Shown here: positions 12,182 to 25,049 of the stretch, in pieces
How positions within the stretch are numbered: position 1 is the first letter of the stretch
Layout: every line of letters begins with the position of its first letter
Origin: Trema orientale
Lineage: Eukaryota; Streptophyta; Magnoliopsida; Rosales; Cannabaceae
DNA length: 64,000 bases
Assembly (NCBI GenBank): GCA_002914845.1
Contig: JXTC01000415.1
Span: 1-64,000, forward strand
Direction: 5' to 3'
Notes under the pieces: generated by a model
Databases searched by the model: none
Told to the model about the DNA's origin: nothing
The model's input: the letters and a program-made list of their open reading frames with translations, nothing else
Made by a program: the position numbers and the translations under genes

Positions 12182-12737
12182 GGGAAAATGGCGTAAAGTG
12201 ACATTGTATTTTAACTTTTTTTTAACAAAATCTCATCTATGTTAAGAAATATGGAAAAATTCTCCTGAATTTCTTTTTAATTATAAAAAGCTTTGTAATT
12301 TGACTACTTTTGAAATCCAACCTTTCCATATAAACTAATTTGGAAAATAAATAGGAAATGACAAAATTATCCTTAGTAGATGCTAGAATTAGGTTTATAT
12401 TATATTTTTATTTTGTGTTTGTGTACATAAATAATTGTTTATAAACTATTTTATTATTTATGAAGTCATTTAAAAAATTGAAATATTATTTAAAAATTAC
12501 TATAGACAATTCTTAAATTTGTTTTAAATCTAAATCTACTATTTACTAAGAATAATTTTATCATTTCCACCAATTTCACTACTTTTTGATGATACAAAGA
12601 GGTCAAATTTTAAAAATTTTTTTAAGCTTTTTTGTAATAAAAAAGCAAATTTAAGAGAATTTTTTCATATTTCTTAAAATATAGAGAATTTCATAAAAAA
12701 AATTATGAAATAAAAAATCATTTTACCACGTTTTATA
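12182..12737. mobile_element. Fold-back MULE-like MITE, about 556 bp
   Basis: Inverted arms of about 200 bp: the left begins GGGAAAATGGCGTAAAGTGAC and contains AAGAAATATGGAAAAATTC and GAAATGACAAAATTATCC. The right arm carries complements of closely similar words (AAGAAATATGAAAAAATTC, GAAATGATAAAATTATTC). Flanking 9-mers gagtattat (12173-12181) and aagtaatat (12738-12746) match at 7 of 9. It has no coding capacity. Confidence 0.65.
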
Positions 12738-13168
12738 AAGTAATATTGTTATATTGGAAACAAGTTACCACATGCCCTCGTGCCCTCGTGTAACTATACA
12801 CAATAATCTAATATTTCCATCATTTCGGACAAAAGTGCATGTGTGACCAAACATTTTATCTATGTTTCCAGAAATCACATTCCCTTTTTAAGTCTTTGTG
12901 TTTTTTCCCTTGTAGAAGTTAATTGCAATAAATTCTAATTTGTTTGGGCTTTTTTGAATTATTTGCAATCAATTTATTTTATTTGGCAGTACTGATAGGG
13001 TGTCTAAAATTCTGATTAGGTGTTATATGAGAGATGTTTTCATCTTTTTAGTGGCACAAATCACCCATTTTGTAAATAAAAATTGTTTTCTTTTGGCACA
13101 AATTACTCATTTTATAAATAAAATATACGCATTCGCATAGATTTGAAAAATACAAGTATAGTTACAAA

Positions 13169-13534
13169 GGTGAACAACAAAAAAATACCCTCAAGTTGAG
13201 TGTTCTGCAATTTAAATCATGAAATTTTGACTCTGCAAAATAATACTCCGAAATTAAGAATTTCTCAAAATTAATATCTTAGACAAACTTTTTGACCAAT
13301 TTTAACAACTAAAAAATAATAATATCCTCCATTAAAAATAGATTAAAACTTATTATTCTTCTTAATTTTGAAGATATTATTATATTTTATCAATTAAAAT
13401 TATTCAAAAAATTAACTCAGAATATTAATTTTCAGAAATTTTTAATCTCAGCGTATTATTTTACAGAGCCTAAATTTTAGGATTTAAATTGCAGAACACC
13501 CAAATCTCAGAATATTTTTTTTATAATTATCTCC
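13169..13534. mobile_element. Fold-back element, about 366 bp
   Basis: The left arm contains GTGTTCTGCAATTTAAATC and CTCTGCAAAATAATAC; the right arm carries the complements of GTGTTCTGCAATTTAAATC and CTCTGTAAAATAATAC. The arms are at least 130 bp. The boundaries are approximate and no target duplication was recognised. It lies about 550 bp upstream of the ARF-GAP ATG. Confidence 0.6.
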
Positions 13535-13783
13535 ATCAAAACTTGGAGTTTATTATTATGCGAAAAGAAGTCTTTATTTAAAATTTTTTTTGTTTTTGTT
13601 TTTTTTCAATTTTAGGCACATCAATAACACATAAAATATTACTATGTCACCCTATTACATTGAAGTGTCAACTCTATGGTGGGTCTTGGTGCCTTACTCA
13701 TATGAAAAAGGTTAGATAACAGACAGGTCTAGACTCGAGTTCTAGGACTCCAGAACGACATGAGTTGGAGTTTGCCATCTGTA

Positions 13784-13800
13784 GACGTGACGTGGCATGA
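13784..13800 (+). promoter_or_regulatory. TGACGTGG (ABRE/bZIP-type) site upstream of the ARF-GAP gene
   Basis: GACGTGACGTGGCATGA contains two overlapping ACGT cores, one within TGACGTGGC, about 290 bp upstream of the ATG. Such sites bind bZIP factors of the ABF/TGA type. Regulation is inferred from sequence only. Confidence 0.4.
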
Positions 13801-14082
13801 CACGAGGCTGTTGATACATCACACATCCAAGGATAAAGTCGTCATTTAACTAGTACCCATGGTCGTCCCCACCTCCTCATCATCAGGCAACAGTTGGACG
13901 ACTTTCGTTTCTGGCATTAACTCGAAAGAGCTCCTCAAATGACCAATATACCCCTCCAAGCCTGTAATTTCGCTTTCCTTTTATGCCTGGTAGTTCTTTT
14001 CCCTCTGGATCTCAATAGCTAAGCTAAAGCCTAACGGTGTTGTTGGACCTTGGCTTTTGAGTTTTTTTTAGAGCAACCAACA

Positions 14083-17000
14083 ATGGCGGCCTTTATCAGG
14101 CTAGACGATTCCCCAATGTTTCAGAGTCAGGTAATTGGATTTCGTCGCCATGTATCTTTTTCTTAAAATTTCTTCCAATCTTCTCATTTCATGGTGATAT
14201 TTCAATTTGCTTGTTTGTCTTTGAGCCTTCAATAATGGATTTCAATGCATTTATATGAATGAAACTCAGTCCATTTATGGGATAAATATTGCAAATTCTG
14301 TTTCTGTGTTTCATTCTCTGTGGATTTTGGTGGTTGTTTGTAAAATTGGGCTGTGATTCTGTTGATTTGGGGATTTGTTGAAGTCTGTGCCAGGATTGTT
14401 TCACTTGAAAACAAGCCATGTTTAATTTTGTTACTGCTATGGTGAAGAATCTGGTTGGCTGCTAGTGTGGTAATGGTGTTGATTGTTGAATCTAAGGGTA
14501 GGACATGGATTAGGAATTTGGGAAAGTTTTCAATTGTTATTCTTTAACAAGGACCGATAATGACGTCTATTGGGAAGCTTATGAAGCATTAAAATTAATA
14601 GAGTTTTCAAATCATACAATGCTTTGTTACTAGACAACACATTACGGGGATCTGTTAAGAGGGCGAAGTTCATTTCTTCAGTTGGCTTGCTAATTCTTTT
14701 TGGGTTGTCCAGTTTAGATTTTAATTCTCTACTGTTTTCCATTTTGAAATTTGGTGCTTATGCGGAACATATAAAGTTACTAGCAAGCTTTTTAAAATCT
14801 ATGGGGCAACAAGGTGTGCCTTTTATTTGATACGAGATTTAAACTTCCTGTTGTATACTTTTATGCAAAGCACTGTAACACTTTTCAGTGTCTTCTATAT
14901 GGTTACTCAAGTGGTGTTTGTATGTTGAGTAGGGGTTACAACTGATTAACGAAATGATGACTGAATTGCCTCTTTAACAGATATGTTCTCTAGAGCAGAC
15001 AGCGGATGAGTTGAAAGATCGCTGCCAAAGATTATACAAAGGCTGTAAGAAGTATATGTAAGTGTTTCAAAATTACTCCCAATGAGAAAAGTAGATTTCT
15101 TTCTTTTTATTTTATTGGTATTATTATTATTTTTTCGAATATTATAGAATGTTGTAAAAGGCCTTGTTTTGGCGCAGCAGAAAATAGAAAGGTTAAGTTT
15201 CTTCTCTTTCAGTGAGTTCAAGCCTAGAAATAGGAATTGTGGAGAAAATATCGTGCTTAGGTTTGATTAATCTTATGTGGGAATTGTTTACATATTGTAG
15301 TAGCCTTCTCTAGGATCCAAATGGGTAGTTACATTTACAATAGGCAATAAGGTCTCCTACTATCTAACAAATACTCCTGATCTGAAAACAGTAACAAAAT
15401 TACCCTGAGATAATTAAACACATTACACTTTAGTAATTTTAACTGAATGTTTAAGAATCTTATTTTCTTTACGATTTATTGTAATCAGGGGTAATAATTA
15501 CTTGATCTCTTTGTTTTATTTTGTTTTTAGGGGGAAGATCTTTGGTCCTCATTTTTTTGGCTAATTTGTTGCTCTTGTTAAGAGATATTAAGTTTAGTAT
15601 CAATTTTTCCCTTCCTTGCTATATATAGTATAATTTCGTTAACATGTTCCTTTATTTTTTTATTCATTTTATCTTAGGGCTTAGGAGGGTTGCACGTTCT
15701 ACCATACACAGTTTTCTCTCCCGTTTTAATTTTCCCTCTAGAAGTTCAAATTTACTTAGGGATATTGAAAATTTGCGTTCTCTTGAATTTTAAGTTCAAG
15801 ACAATGCAGACCCAGGTTTTTTATTTTTGTTTTTGTCTTTTCACAGGGCAGCTCTTGGAGAAGCATGTATTGGGGATACTGTGTTTGCTGATTCTTTGGA
15901 AGCATTTGGTGGAGGAACTGATGATCCTGTTAGCGTATCCATAGGAGGTTGTTTGTAATCTGTATTGTATTTCCACATTACTTTCTTTCCTTGGGGATAT
16001 CACTTAGGCTAAAATTTCTGTTTCTTATGGAAAGATAATAAACTTTTGATCAAACATAAAGCTCTTGTTTTAGTACATGGTGCAATTACTCAAAAAATAA
16101 TCACATGTGTATGTGAATGTCAAGTGCCCAAACTCTGAAAATTTAACGAGGAAGCACATAGCTGAATTTTCAACACAATTATACGAACTCTTTTTCCCCT
16201 TGGGAAAAAAATTTTTATCATGAGAAGTTTCCACATCCTGTCTTGTTATAGTTGCTAGTAAATGGTCACTTTCAGTATTCATCAGTATATGTTCTAATAT
16301 TTCGACATTACTTGTATGGTGAAAGTTGTCTCAAGTTGGCAATTATTTACGATTGAATAGTGTGTGAGCTGTGTGTAGCCAGCTGAGTTGTTGCTTACTT
16401 AACAAATAGGTTCTTGTAGTGATAATAGTTTGATAAAATTAAGTGCATAGTCTATTTTTTTCCCCTTTCTAAGCGTAAAATATCCAACCTGGAAGAAGTT
16501 GAATGCAAGTTTGTTGATTTATTTGTTTCAGGTCCTGTAATGTCCAAATTCATATCTGCATTGCATGAGCTTGCTACGTACAAAGAGCTTCTTCGTTCTC
16601 AAGTGAGTCCTCAAAATTCCAAGTATTGAAAATGCTCTTCCAAATACTTATTAGTAGAAAGTGAAAGGGCTTGCTTTTTGTTACTTTTGTCCGATATAGA
16701 ACCAAAGTGGCATTTATTTGTTTTTGTTTTATGGGTACACGACACAAAAGATTTTCAGAATATCCCTTTTTCTGTTCTAGTTAGGGACTGGAGCCTTTGG
16801 CTGTGACCCTTAGATGATACCTTATCATCTTTCTGTACTCTGTTATTCTCATTAATAAATTCTCGGTTTTTTATCGGAAAAAAAAATAGAAACAAAGAAA
16901 TATTTTTATTTAAAGAAAGAGGAATAGAAATTCGTAAATGAAAGAATTGGAGTACAAGAGGTCTCTGACAAAAAGAGAAAAAGGAACTTAGAACACCTGA

Positions 17001-20000
17001 CAGTCTCTAAACAAAATGTCATTTGTCTTTCAAGGGTAGTTGTTCATTTAATAGTTAGAAGGGGGAAATGGTTTGATGGGGTTGATGCAAATCTAAAATC
17101 CATATATTCCCCTAAATAGAAAATATATAAACTTATTCTCAATGGCAGCATTTTCTATGAGCCTTTCTTCCTCTTTATAGACATTGACATTCATAGAGCA
17201 CCTTGTTACTTGTGATTGTCCATTTGTAATTATACTGTATAATTTTATTTTATTTTATTTTTCATTTTTTTTAGATAAGGGGTGGGGGATCGAACATTAA
17301 ATATCAACATTAGAAGTGGGGTGTGATTACCAATTAGGCTAAACCTGCGACCACTTAATTGCATTGTAGTTAACTGTCAAGCAACTAGTATATTTTCTTT
17401 ATGGACATTTTCCTGGAGGCTAGTGTCTGATCACTGTTATTATTGTTATTTTCATCACCATCATTATTAGGATTATTTAGTTTGAGTAATGAAGTAGGCA
17501 TGCTAAGCTCTTTCTTGTCAAACATTAAACAAAAGAAACGAAGAAAACTAGGCATGATAACTAACGTTACATAATAGAATGGAAGATTAGGTGAAGGTAA
17601 TTCTTTCTTTCTGTTCTGTATTTCTCCTGGGAATGCGATTAAGATTTAGTAAGAGTACACTTCGACTAAAATGCATGCATGTAAAGGATATATGCCCTTG
17701 GAGAAATGAGCTTCTCATTGGGGAGTAATGTACCATCAGAATTTCGAGTTTTTCTAACTGTGAATCTTATCCATGCATCATATTGCTGGGATGTATATAT
17801 ATATATATATAAGAACTTGGAAAACGTGTCCAAAGATATGAAGGTTACAAGAAACAAGGATAGAAGATGTCATCTAAAGATACGAAAGCACAGAGCTACA
17901 ACAATCAATCTATTAAAAAATATCCCTCAGCTCAACATAAGTATCTCTGAATTTTTTAAATCAAGAAATCCAACTAGACACCAATAACATAACTTTATTC
18001 CGAACAAGCTCTGCAAACTGTACACACTCTAGACACTCTTGACTCCTAGCCGAACGAAAGAAAACAGCCCAAACAAAACTGGAAATAAACTGAACTACAA
18101 GCCTCTCCAACTCGTTAGAAAAAAAAAAAAAAGAAAAAAAGAGAAGGGATATTTTTGAAACCCTTAGATTAGAAATAAAAATCTAAAAAGAAACCCTCAA
18201 TTACTTTGGTAAGGGATTGGAGTCCCCTTACGTAAATTTTCTTTTTTGATGGATTACTTATCCACCCATCTCTTGTATTATTCCCGTAATTTTAATACAA
18301 GTCTTGTTTCATATAAGGAAAAAAAATTACTTCAACCATAGTGATTATGATATGGTGAATTGCTATTTATTTAGATACTAAGAACTAAATATTATTACTA
18401 TTTTAAAGGCACTACCTCATAGATAAGATCATCCAGTGTCAATGAAATTAACGTCTCTTTAAAATATGAAAACAAAAGATCAAGACATCTTTCTGAATCT
18501 AAATGAGAAGAACTAGAGAGACTCTCAAGCTTGTCTGAAGTTTGTAGAGTTTTGGCGAGGACTTCTTGCCCTGATCTTATTTCTATTCCTCTAGTTTCAT
18601 TTATTTTATTTTTTCGTTTCTCATGAAAAAAATAAAAAATAAAAAAGTGAATGTACATAAACTGCCTATATCATATGCTTTCTTTTCAATGTCTCTGAAA
18701 AGAATCCTTTGGACAGTGGCTGCTTTAGCTGTACTGTGGACTTTATGGCTTGAACGTAATCGAAGGATCAAGAAAATATACTTTTCCCCCCCTTTTTTCA
18801 ATAAAATTTTTGTTTCTTATCAAAAAAAGAAAAAGAATAAAAAAGAATCCTTGGATTCTTTGTGGGACAGGATTAGACTTTGTGTAGCTATTTGGTTGCA
18901 TGATGTAAAGAATTTCAGTAGTTTTTCCTTTTCTGACTTGATTAGGGATTGGAATCCCTTGTTGTTGTAATTGTTAGTTGTTCGTCTTCCGGGGGGATTT
19001 TCTTATCCCACCCTTTCTTGTTTTCTTTTACTTTTATTAATACAGATCTTGTTTTTATCAGGAAAAAAAAAAAGAGGTTTATGCTTTTTTCTTTAAACTT
19101 TTAAAAGAATTCTATGTAGACTTGAATCTTTAGTTAACATGATCATATCTGTAGATACAAATCCATTTTTCTAGATTTCTAAATAACTAATTGACCAGTT
19201 GTCCATGTCCCATAATTTTCCGCTTTCTTTAATTACTCTTAGTTAGAAAAACACCTTGTTTGCCAGTTGCTTAAATTTGTGTTTGTTCTTTCGGATTATT
19301 GTTGTGTTCTCTATTTATTTCTGTGGTCTTTGATGATGCCTTATCGCTTTCTGTCATTTGTACCTCAGTTTTTTATCTCTAATAAAAGTTTTGTCTTGTC
19401 AGAAAAAAAAATAAAATTGTCCATGCCTCAAAGAAAGGTAACATGAAAGTCATTTTGCATCATAAAAGAGAGTGTAAAACTCCTCAAAAAAAAAAGAAAA
19501 AAAAAGAAAATGGTCTGTCTTAAAGAAACATAACATGGAAGTCATTGTGCATCATAAAAGTTTGTCCATGTCTCAAAGAAACATAATGTGGAAGTCATTG
19601 TGCATCATAAAAGAGAGTGTAGAACTCCTCTAGTTAAGTCATGTGTGCTTGTATGAATATTTAGTTTGATGCTCTGTTACAAAAATTGTGTTACAGGTTG
19701 AGCATGTCTTAATTGATCGGTTGACGAATTTTATGACAGTTGATCTGCAAGAGGCAAAGGTAATCCNTCTTACAGGAATCAGGATACCCTTTCTACATAG
19801 GAAATTGTGTCACTCTGTTTATTTATAGCATGTTGCATCTATCTCTAATTAGTTCATGAATACTAAAAACTAAAGTTAACTGAAAATGCCACCTAATATA
19901 CAGGATGGTCAGAAGCCGCCCCAGCTCAGCTCATTTTGGGCCAGATGTTTTATAAACATAAACCATAACGACTTTTCTCGCCATCTTGTTGTTAAGCTTT

Positions 20001-23000
20001 GTTACTCTCAATTTATTAATTATTATATTATTTGATGTTTCAGTTTTTGAGCTTTAAAATTAAATGACCCCTACTTTTCTCCAGTCCTGATTCTTAGAAG
20101 GATATTTGCTTCATTTATTTTATTATTTTTTTCATGTGCTTATTGCTTAATTTTGTAGGAGTCCCGACGGCGCTTTGACAAAGCTATACATGTTTATGAC
20201 CAGGTACTTGAATTTCTGTGATATTAAAAATGTTCCACTCATTTGTTTCTTGTGGACTTGGAATTTAGTTTATGCAGGGAAGTATTTGATGTTTCACCTA
20301 AAATATGTCCATTCAGTGGGATTCAATTTGCATTGTTTGTTCGTTTGGTTGTTGTTTTTTTTTTTTTCCTTAAATTTACTTATTTATTTGCTTATTTAAA
20401 TTTTTTAATATTTTTTTTATCATGTATTAGCCGTTGAGGATTGTGTTTGTTTCTAATTTTTTTTTTTTTAAAAAAAAAGAATGTCACCTGAAATATGAGC
20501 TGCTGACTTAGATATCTGGATAGATGGGAATTTGTTCCACGGTGTTGCTGGCATTGAGGAATGTTAATAATTCCAACAACACATCTGAATGGTATTTTCT
20601 CAATTATAAAAGGGCAAAAAACATTGCGAAAGCTAAATAAGTTATCAACTTAGAGGCTTGATGCCTATGAGGTGGAATTTTTTTGTTTGGTGTGCCTGCT
20701 TCTCAACAGTTTTTCTTTTGTGCAAAGTTGTGGAATGAGTGTTTGGAGGCAAGATCTAGTAGCCGTTGTTAGCTCATACTCAATTTAAAGGGCTGGGCGC
20801 ATGGCTGTTAATAATTCTCATATGACTAATTTGGTTTACACAGGTTAGGAGGTTATTAAAGCAGTTTTGGAAAACAAGGGTCCCATCTAAAGTAAATGTG
20901 TTCATGTGGCTATTAGCTTTGGGGTAACTAAGTGTTCATGAGGTTTTACAAGAAAGAAGACCTTATCAAGCATTATCTCCTGGCTGGTGTGCACTGTGTA
21001 AAAACGATAGTGAATCTATAAACCATTTGTTTTTCACTGGTTTCTCTCAAAAGTTAAGGTGTAAGGTGGTGAAGGAAGTTGGTAGAAGCTGGATGGCACC
21101 TGCTGACTTATTGTGTTTTAGGGGAAGGGTTTTATTTCAACAAAAGGTTGAATCCTTTGGAAGGTGGCTGCTTTAGCTACCTTTTGGGCTATTTGGTTAG
21201 AGCATAGCAGAAGGATTTTTGAAGATAAATAAGATAGCTTGGACTCTTTTATGGGATGAAATTACATACTGGGTCGCAATTTGATCAGAGACGTAATAGA
21301 ATTTAATAAAATTCCAGTTTTGTAATTCTTCTGTTTTCAGTGGATTTCTTTTCCACCTTTTCTGCATTAATTCTTTATTAATACAAGTTTCGTATCTTAT
21401 TCTTTTTTTAAAAAAAAAAGGTTAGGAGGTTTTCTTGTTTGACTAGGATTTGGTTGTAAAAGGCTAGGACTCCTATTAGGAAGTAGTAAATGCTGGGAAT
21501 CCTATTAGGACAAGATTTTCATATAAAACCTAATTATATAGCTTGTAACACCTGAATTGTGGTGTGGCCTCTCCCCACATTAAACCTGGGTGTTCTTGGT
21601 TGCTTTTGTCTTCTTTGTGTTTGCCTAACTCTAATCCTATTTTAAGGGTTAGGAATGTGAACAACTTAGGTCTTTCTTATGTTTTTTTAATAGATAATCC
21701 TAGGGTCCCAATTATTGTACCAAATTTTTAATACCAACACACATGACATCTTAATTTGTCATTATTCAATTTTTGATAATATTTAATCTATTTTTGGCAA
21801 TTTTTAATATACTAATTGAATAGTGACAACTCATATACCACATACGTTGGTACAAAAAATTTGGTACAATAGTTGGGACCCCTAGCATTATCTTTTTTTA
21901 ATTGTATTCTAAGGGTAAGGACAATGAAGATTACTTGTGTTTTTCAGACAATTTGTCTCGAGTATTTGTATGGGGAGGTTCTGAAACTGTTTGCTCTAGA
22001 AGTGTAGAAAGCTCTGTTCTTATTTTGGTAGTCATAAAAGAGGTTGAACCTTTGAGGGATCGAAGAATTCTAACTCAGGGTTTGAGATTGCACTTTATGC
22101 TTTTACAGGTGGATGTATGGTTCTGCCTGATATCTCTTATGTGATTGGGTTGCTTTCAATTGTTTTTCTTAATAAACTAGTTCTTTTTATCTATTGCCAG
22201 GCACGAGAAAGGTTTGTATCGCTAAAGAAGAACACACGGGATGATATTGTTGCAGAACTAGAGGAGGTACATGTGTTTGTATTTTTTTTTTTTTTGAAAA
22301 ATATTTCATTAATATCTTGGATATAGTGTAATTCTTGACTTCCTTTATGTTCCATTAACCGGAAGAATAGATCTAGCTAAAATCTAGTTTGAATAAACTT
22401 CATATCAAGAGCGGCTATTTCTTATTTTTTACTATTTTCATGAATCTGAATTCTTGTTAGATTAAGTGACATAATTCTGCCTAAATAAGACAAAACAAAT
22501 AATAAGTAAGAGAACACTGAAAATTGGGCCACACAATTGCTTCCAATGGTGCTTATTTGATGTAATTAATTATTTTTCTGTATCACCAATCCAACCCATT
22601 TCATGAAATAGAATGTGACCTACGAAACAACGAACTACTTGTTATGCTTAGGCCATAACTGGATATACTTTCAATTTTTTGTTTATAAAAATTGAACGAA
22701 AAAACAAAAGTTTTGTTCATGTTTTTGAATTTTAAAAGTAAAAAATTTGCTTGGTAACACATCATATTATTTTTAATGTTTAAAACATAAATATGCTTGG
22801 TAACTATAAAAATTAATTAGAAAAATACAATTTTTAAAATTTGTTTAGAAAAATATCACGCTTAAGAATTTATTTAGAAAAATACCATTTACGAAAATAT
22901 TATTTTTTAAATTTTAAATATATCACTTCTGAAAATTTATTTAGAAAAATACCACTTAAAAATTTTTATTTAGAAAAATACTACATTCTGGTTTTACTTT

Positions 23001-25009
23001 TGATTATTTTTAAAAATTTTGTTTACAATTTTTTTAAATAGAAAACAAAAATAATGCTACCAAGCATGTCTTCCAAAAAAAAATTGTAAATTTTTATTTA
23101 TTTAAACAGAAAACAGAAAAGTATATCCAAGTAGACCATTAGCATCTTGTTTCATCCAAAAATATGAATGATGCATAATCTGACAAACTGTGAACCTTGT
23201 AAAACGAAATGGTTGAATAATTGAAAAATGAAACTATTCAGGAGCAAACAGTGTACATCTATTTGTAGATCCATAACTAAGAAAATGTTTCATGTGAAAC
23301 ATTCAATGATCGATTATCAAATAAGCCTTCAAGAAAGTGTCTTAAAATTCTATTAGCCACTGAATCAGTGATCAAATGATGCATTGTTTTGGATTGTATT
23401 ACCCAAAGAGTAAAAACAAATTTACCTGTTTGGACCAAGGAACAAGAGGATGAAGAATTGCATAAAGCAAGTCTGTTTCAGAAACCTATGCCATTGTTCC
23501 AGTTTTTCCTCAAGGCTATGTTTGGTAGGAGGGAGGGAAGGTAGGAAGGAATGAGACCTACATTATCTAGGGAAGGGAAGTGAGAGAGGAAGGGGAACAC
23601 TCTTCCTTTATTGTGTTTAGTATGAGAGGAATGCGAGAAGACCAAAATCCTCTCCTTGTTTGGTAAGAAGAAGAAGTGGAAAGAAGGGGAAAGACTTTAG
23701 TTAGAATAACCACTCTATCACTTGAGTGGGCATCTCCCTCTTAAAATCTCTCTAATTTTGGAGGGATTGAAATTTGATTGAAATTGATGATTTGAGATCC
23801 TTTATCTAATCTCTTCCTTCCCGAAATCCTTCTTACCAAATAACTATCATACTCCAAATCCATTCAATAATCCCCTTACCCCTATCTTTCCTTCCACTTC
23901 TTCCTCCTACCAAACACACTCTTAGTGAAGAGAGTTGATTCATGGTTTCATGAGTTTGTTATATTCTGATCTTCAGAACTCCCAACTGGAACTTGATTGC
24001 TCTGCCCAATTCACCCATATCTCGCCCTCCATTAGGTCTTCTGAGTGTCTTGCCTTATGGCAATAATTCCACCACAGCTTTAGCTTATCTTTATTTTTCT
24101 TCCTCAGTTTTTCTGACTACTGAACAAAGACACGAACAGATCTATTATGTTGAAATCTCTCCTTTCCTTTTTATCAATATGGACTCTGTAATTTTTGTTT
24201 CTCTTTAACAAAAATTATTCTTTATTACCCCCCCGAAAAAAAAGAAATAAAATAATCAGATTTAAATTGTGAGCATAGTATTTCTCTTGTTTTTATAAAC
24301 AAAGGCATGTACATTTTCCTTAGAAGATTTTGGTAATTTGTCTTGTTGCAAATTGACAACTTTACCGTTCCTTCTTTTTGACAGGATCTAGAAAATTCAA
24401 AATCAGCATTTGAGAAAAGCCGCTTCAATCTAGTATGTCTTCTAAATTTGTGGTTCTTTTTTTGTGGCTGTTAGCTTTCCATACATCTATCTACTTGTAA
24501 TTAACTTCTTTCTGTGATTTTAAGGACTGCAGGTAAATGCACTAATGAATGTTGAAGCAAAGAAGAAGTATGAGTTTTTGGAATCTGTTAGTGCAATTAT
24601 GGATGCTCACCTAAGATACTTTAAACTGGTTTGTTTCTGTAGTTATTATGTCATAACCTTCTTTAGTTGTGAATGTATGTCATTCTGAAACTAAGAGATT
24701 GAATTTTTATGGGCTTTAGGGTTACGACTTATTCAGCCAAATGGAACCGTACATTCACCAGGTATAATTTCAATTTTTTTGGTTCTACCCAATAGGGGAA
24801 AAAAAAGGTTTCTCATCATTTGGCTGCTGTGGACAAGTTTAATAATAGGGTTGGGGAGCAAAAAAGTTGACCTGACTTAATCATACCGGATGGCATGATA
24901 TTATTAGATAGCTTTAAAAAGTTGATACTTTTGTTCATGGACACAGCCAGCAATTTTTTCTAGTAGGGGCGTAAACTAAGAATTTTATTTTATTTTAATT
25001 TAACTTGGG

Positions 25010-25049
<40 letters not shown>

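Noticed and set aside
18398..18658. 86-codon minus-strand open frame in ARF-GAP intron 4
   Set aside because: Ser/Leu-rich with no recognisable motif, and it sits between two plus-strand LINE ends. I could not support it as a gene or as a captured fragment.
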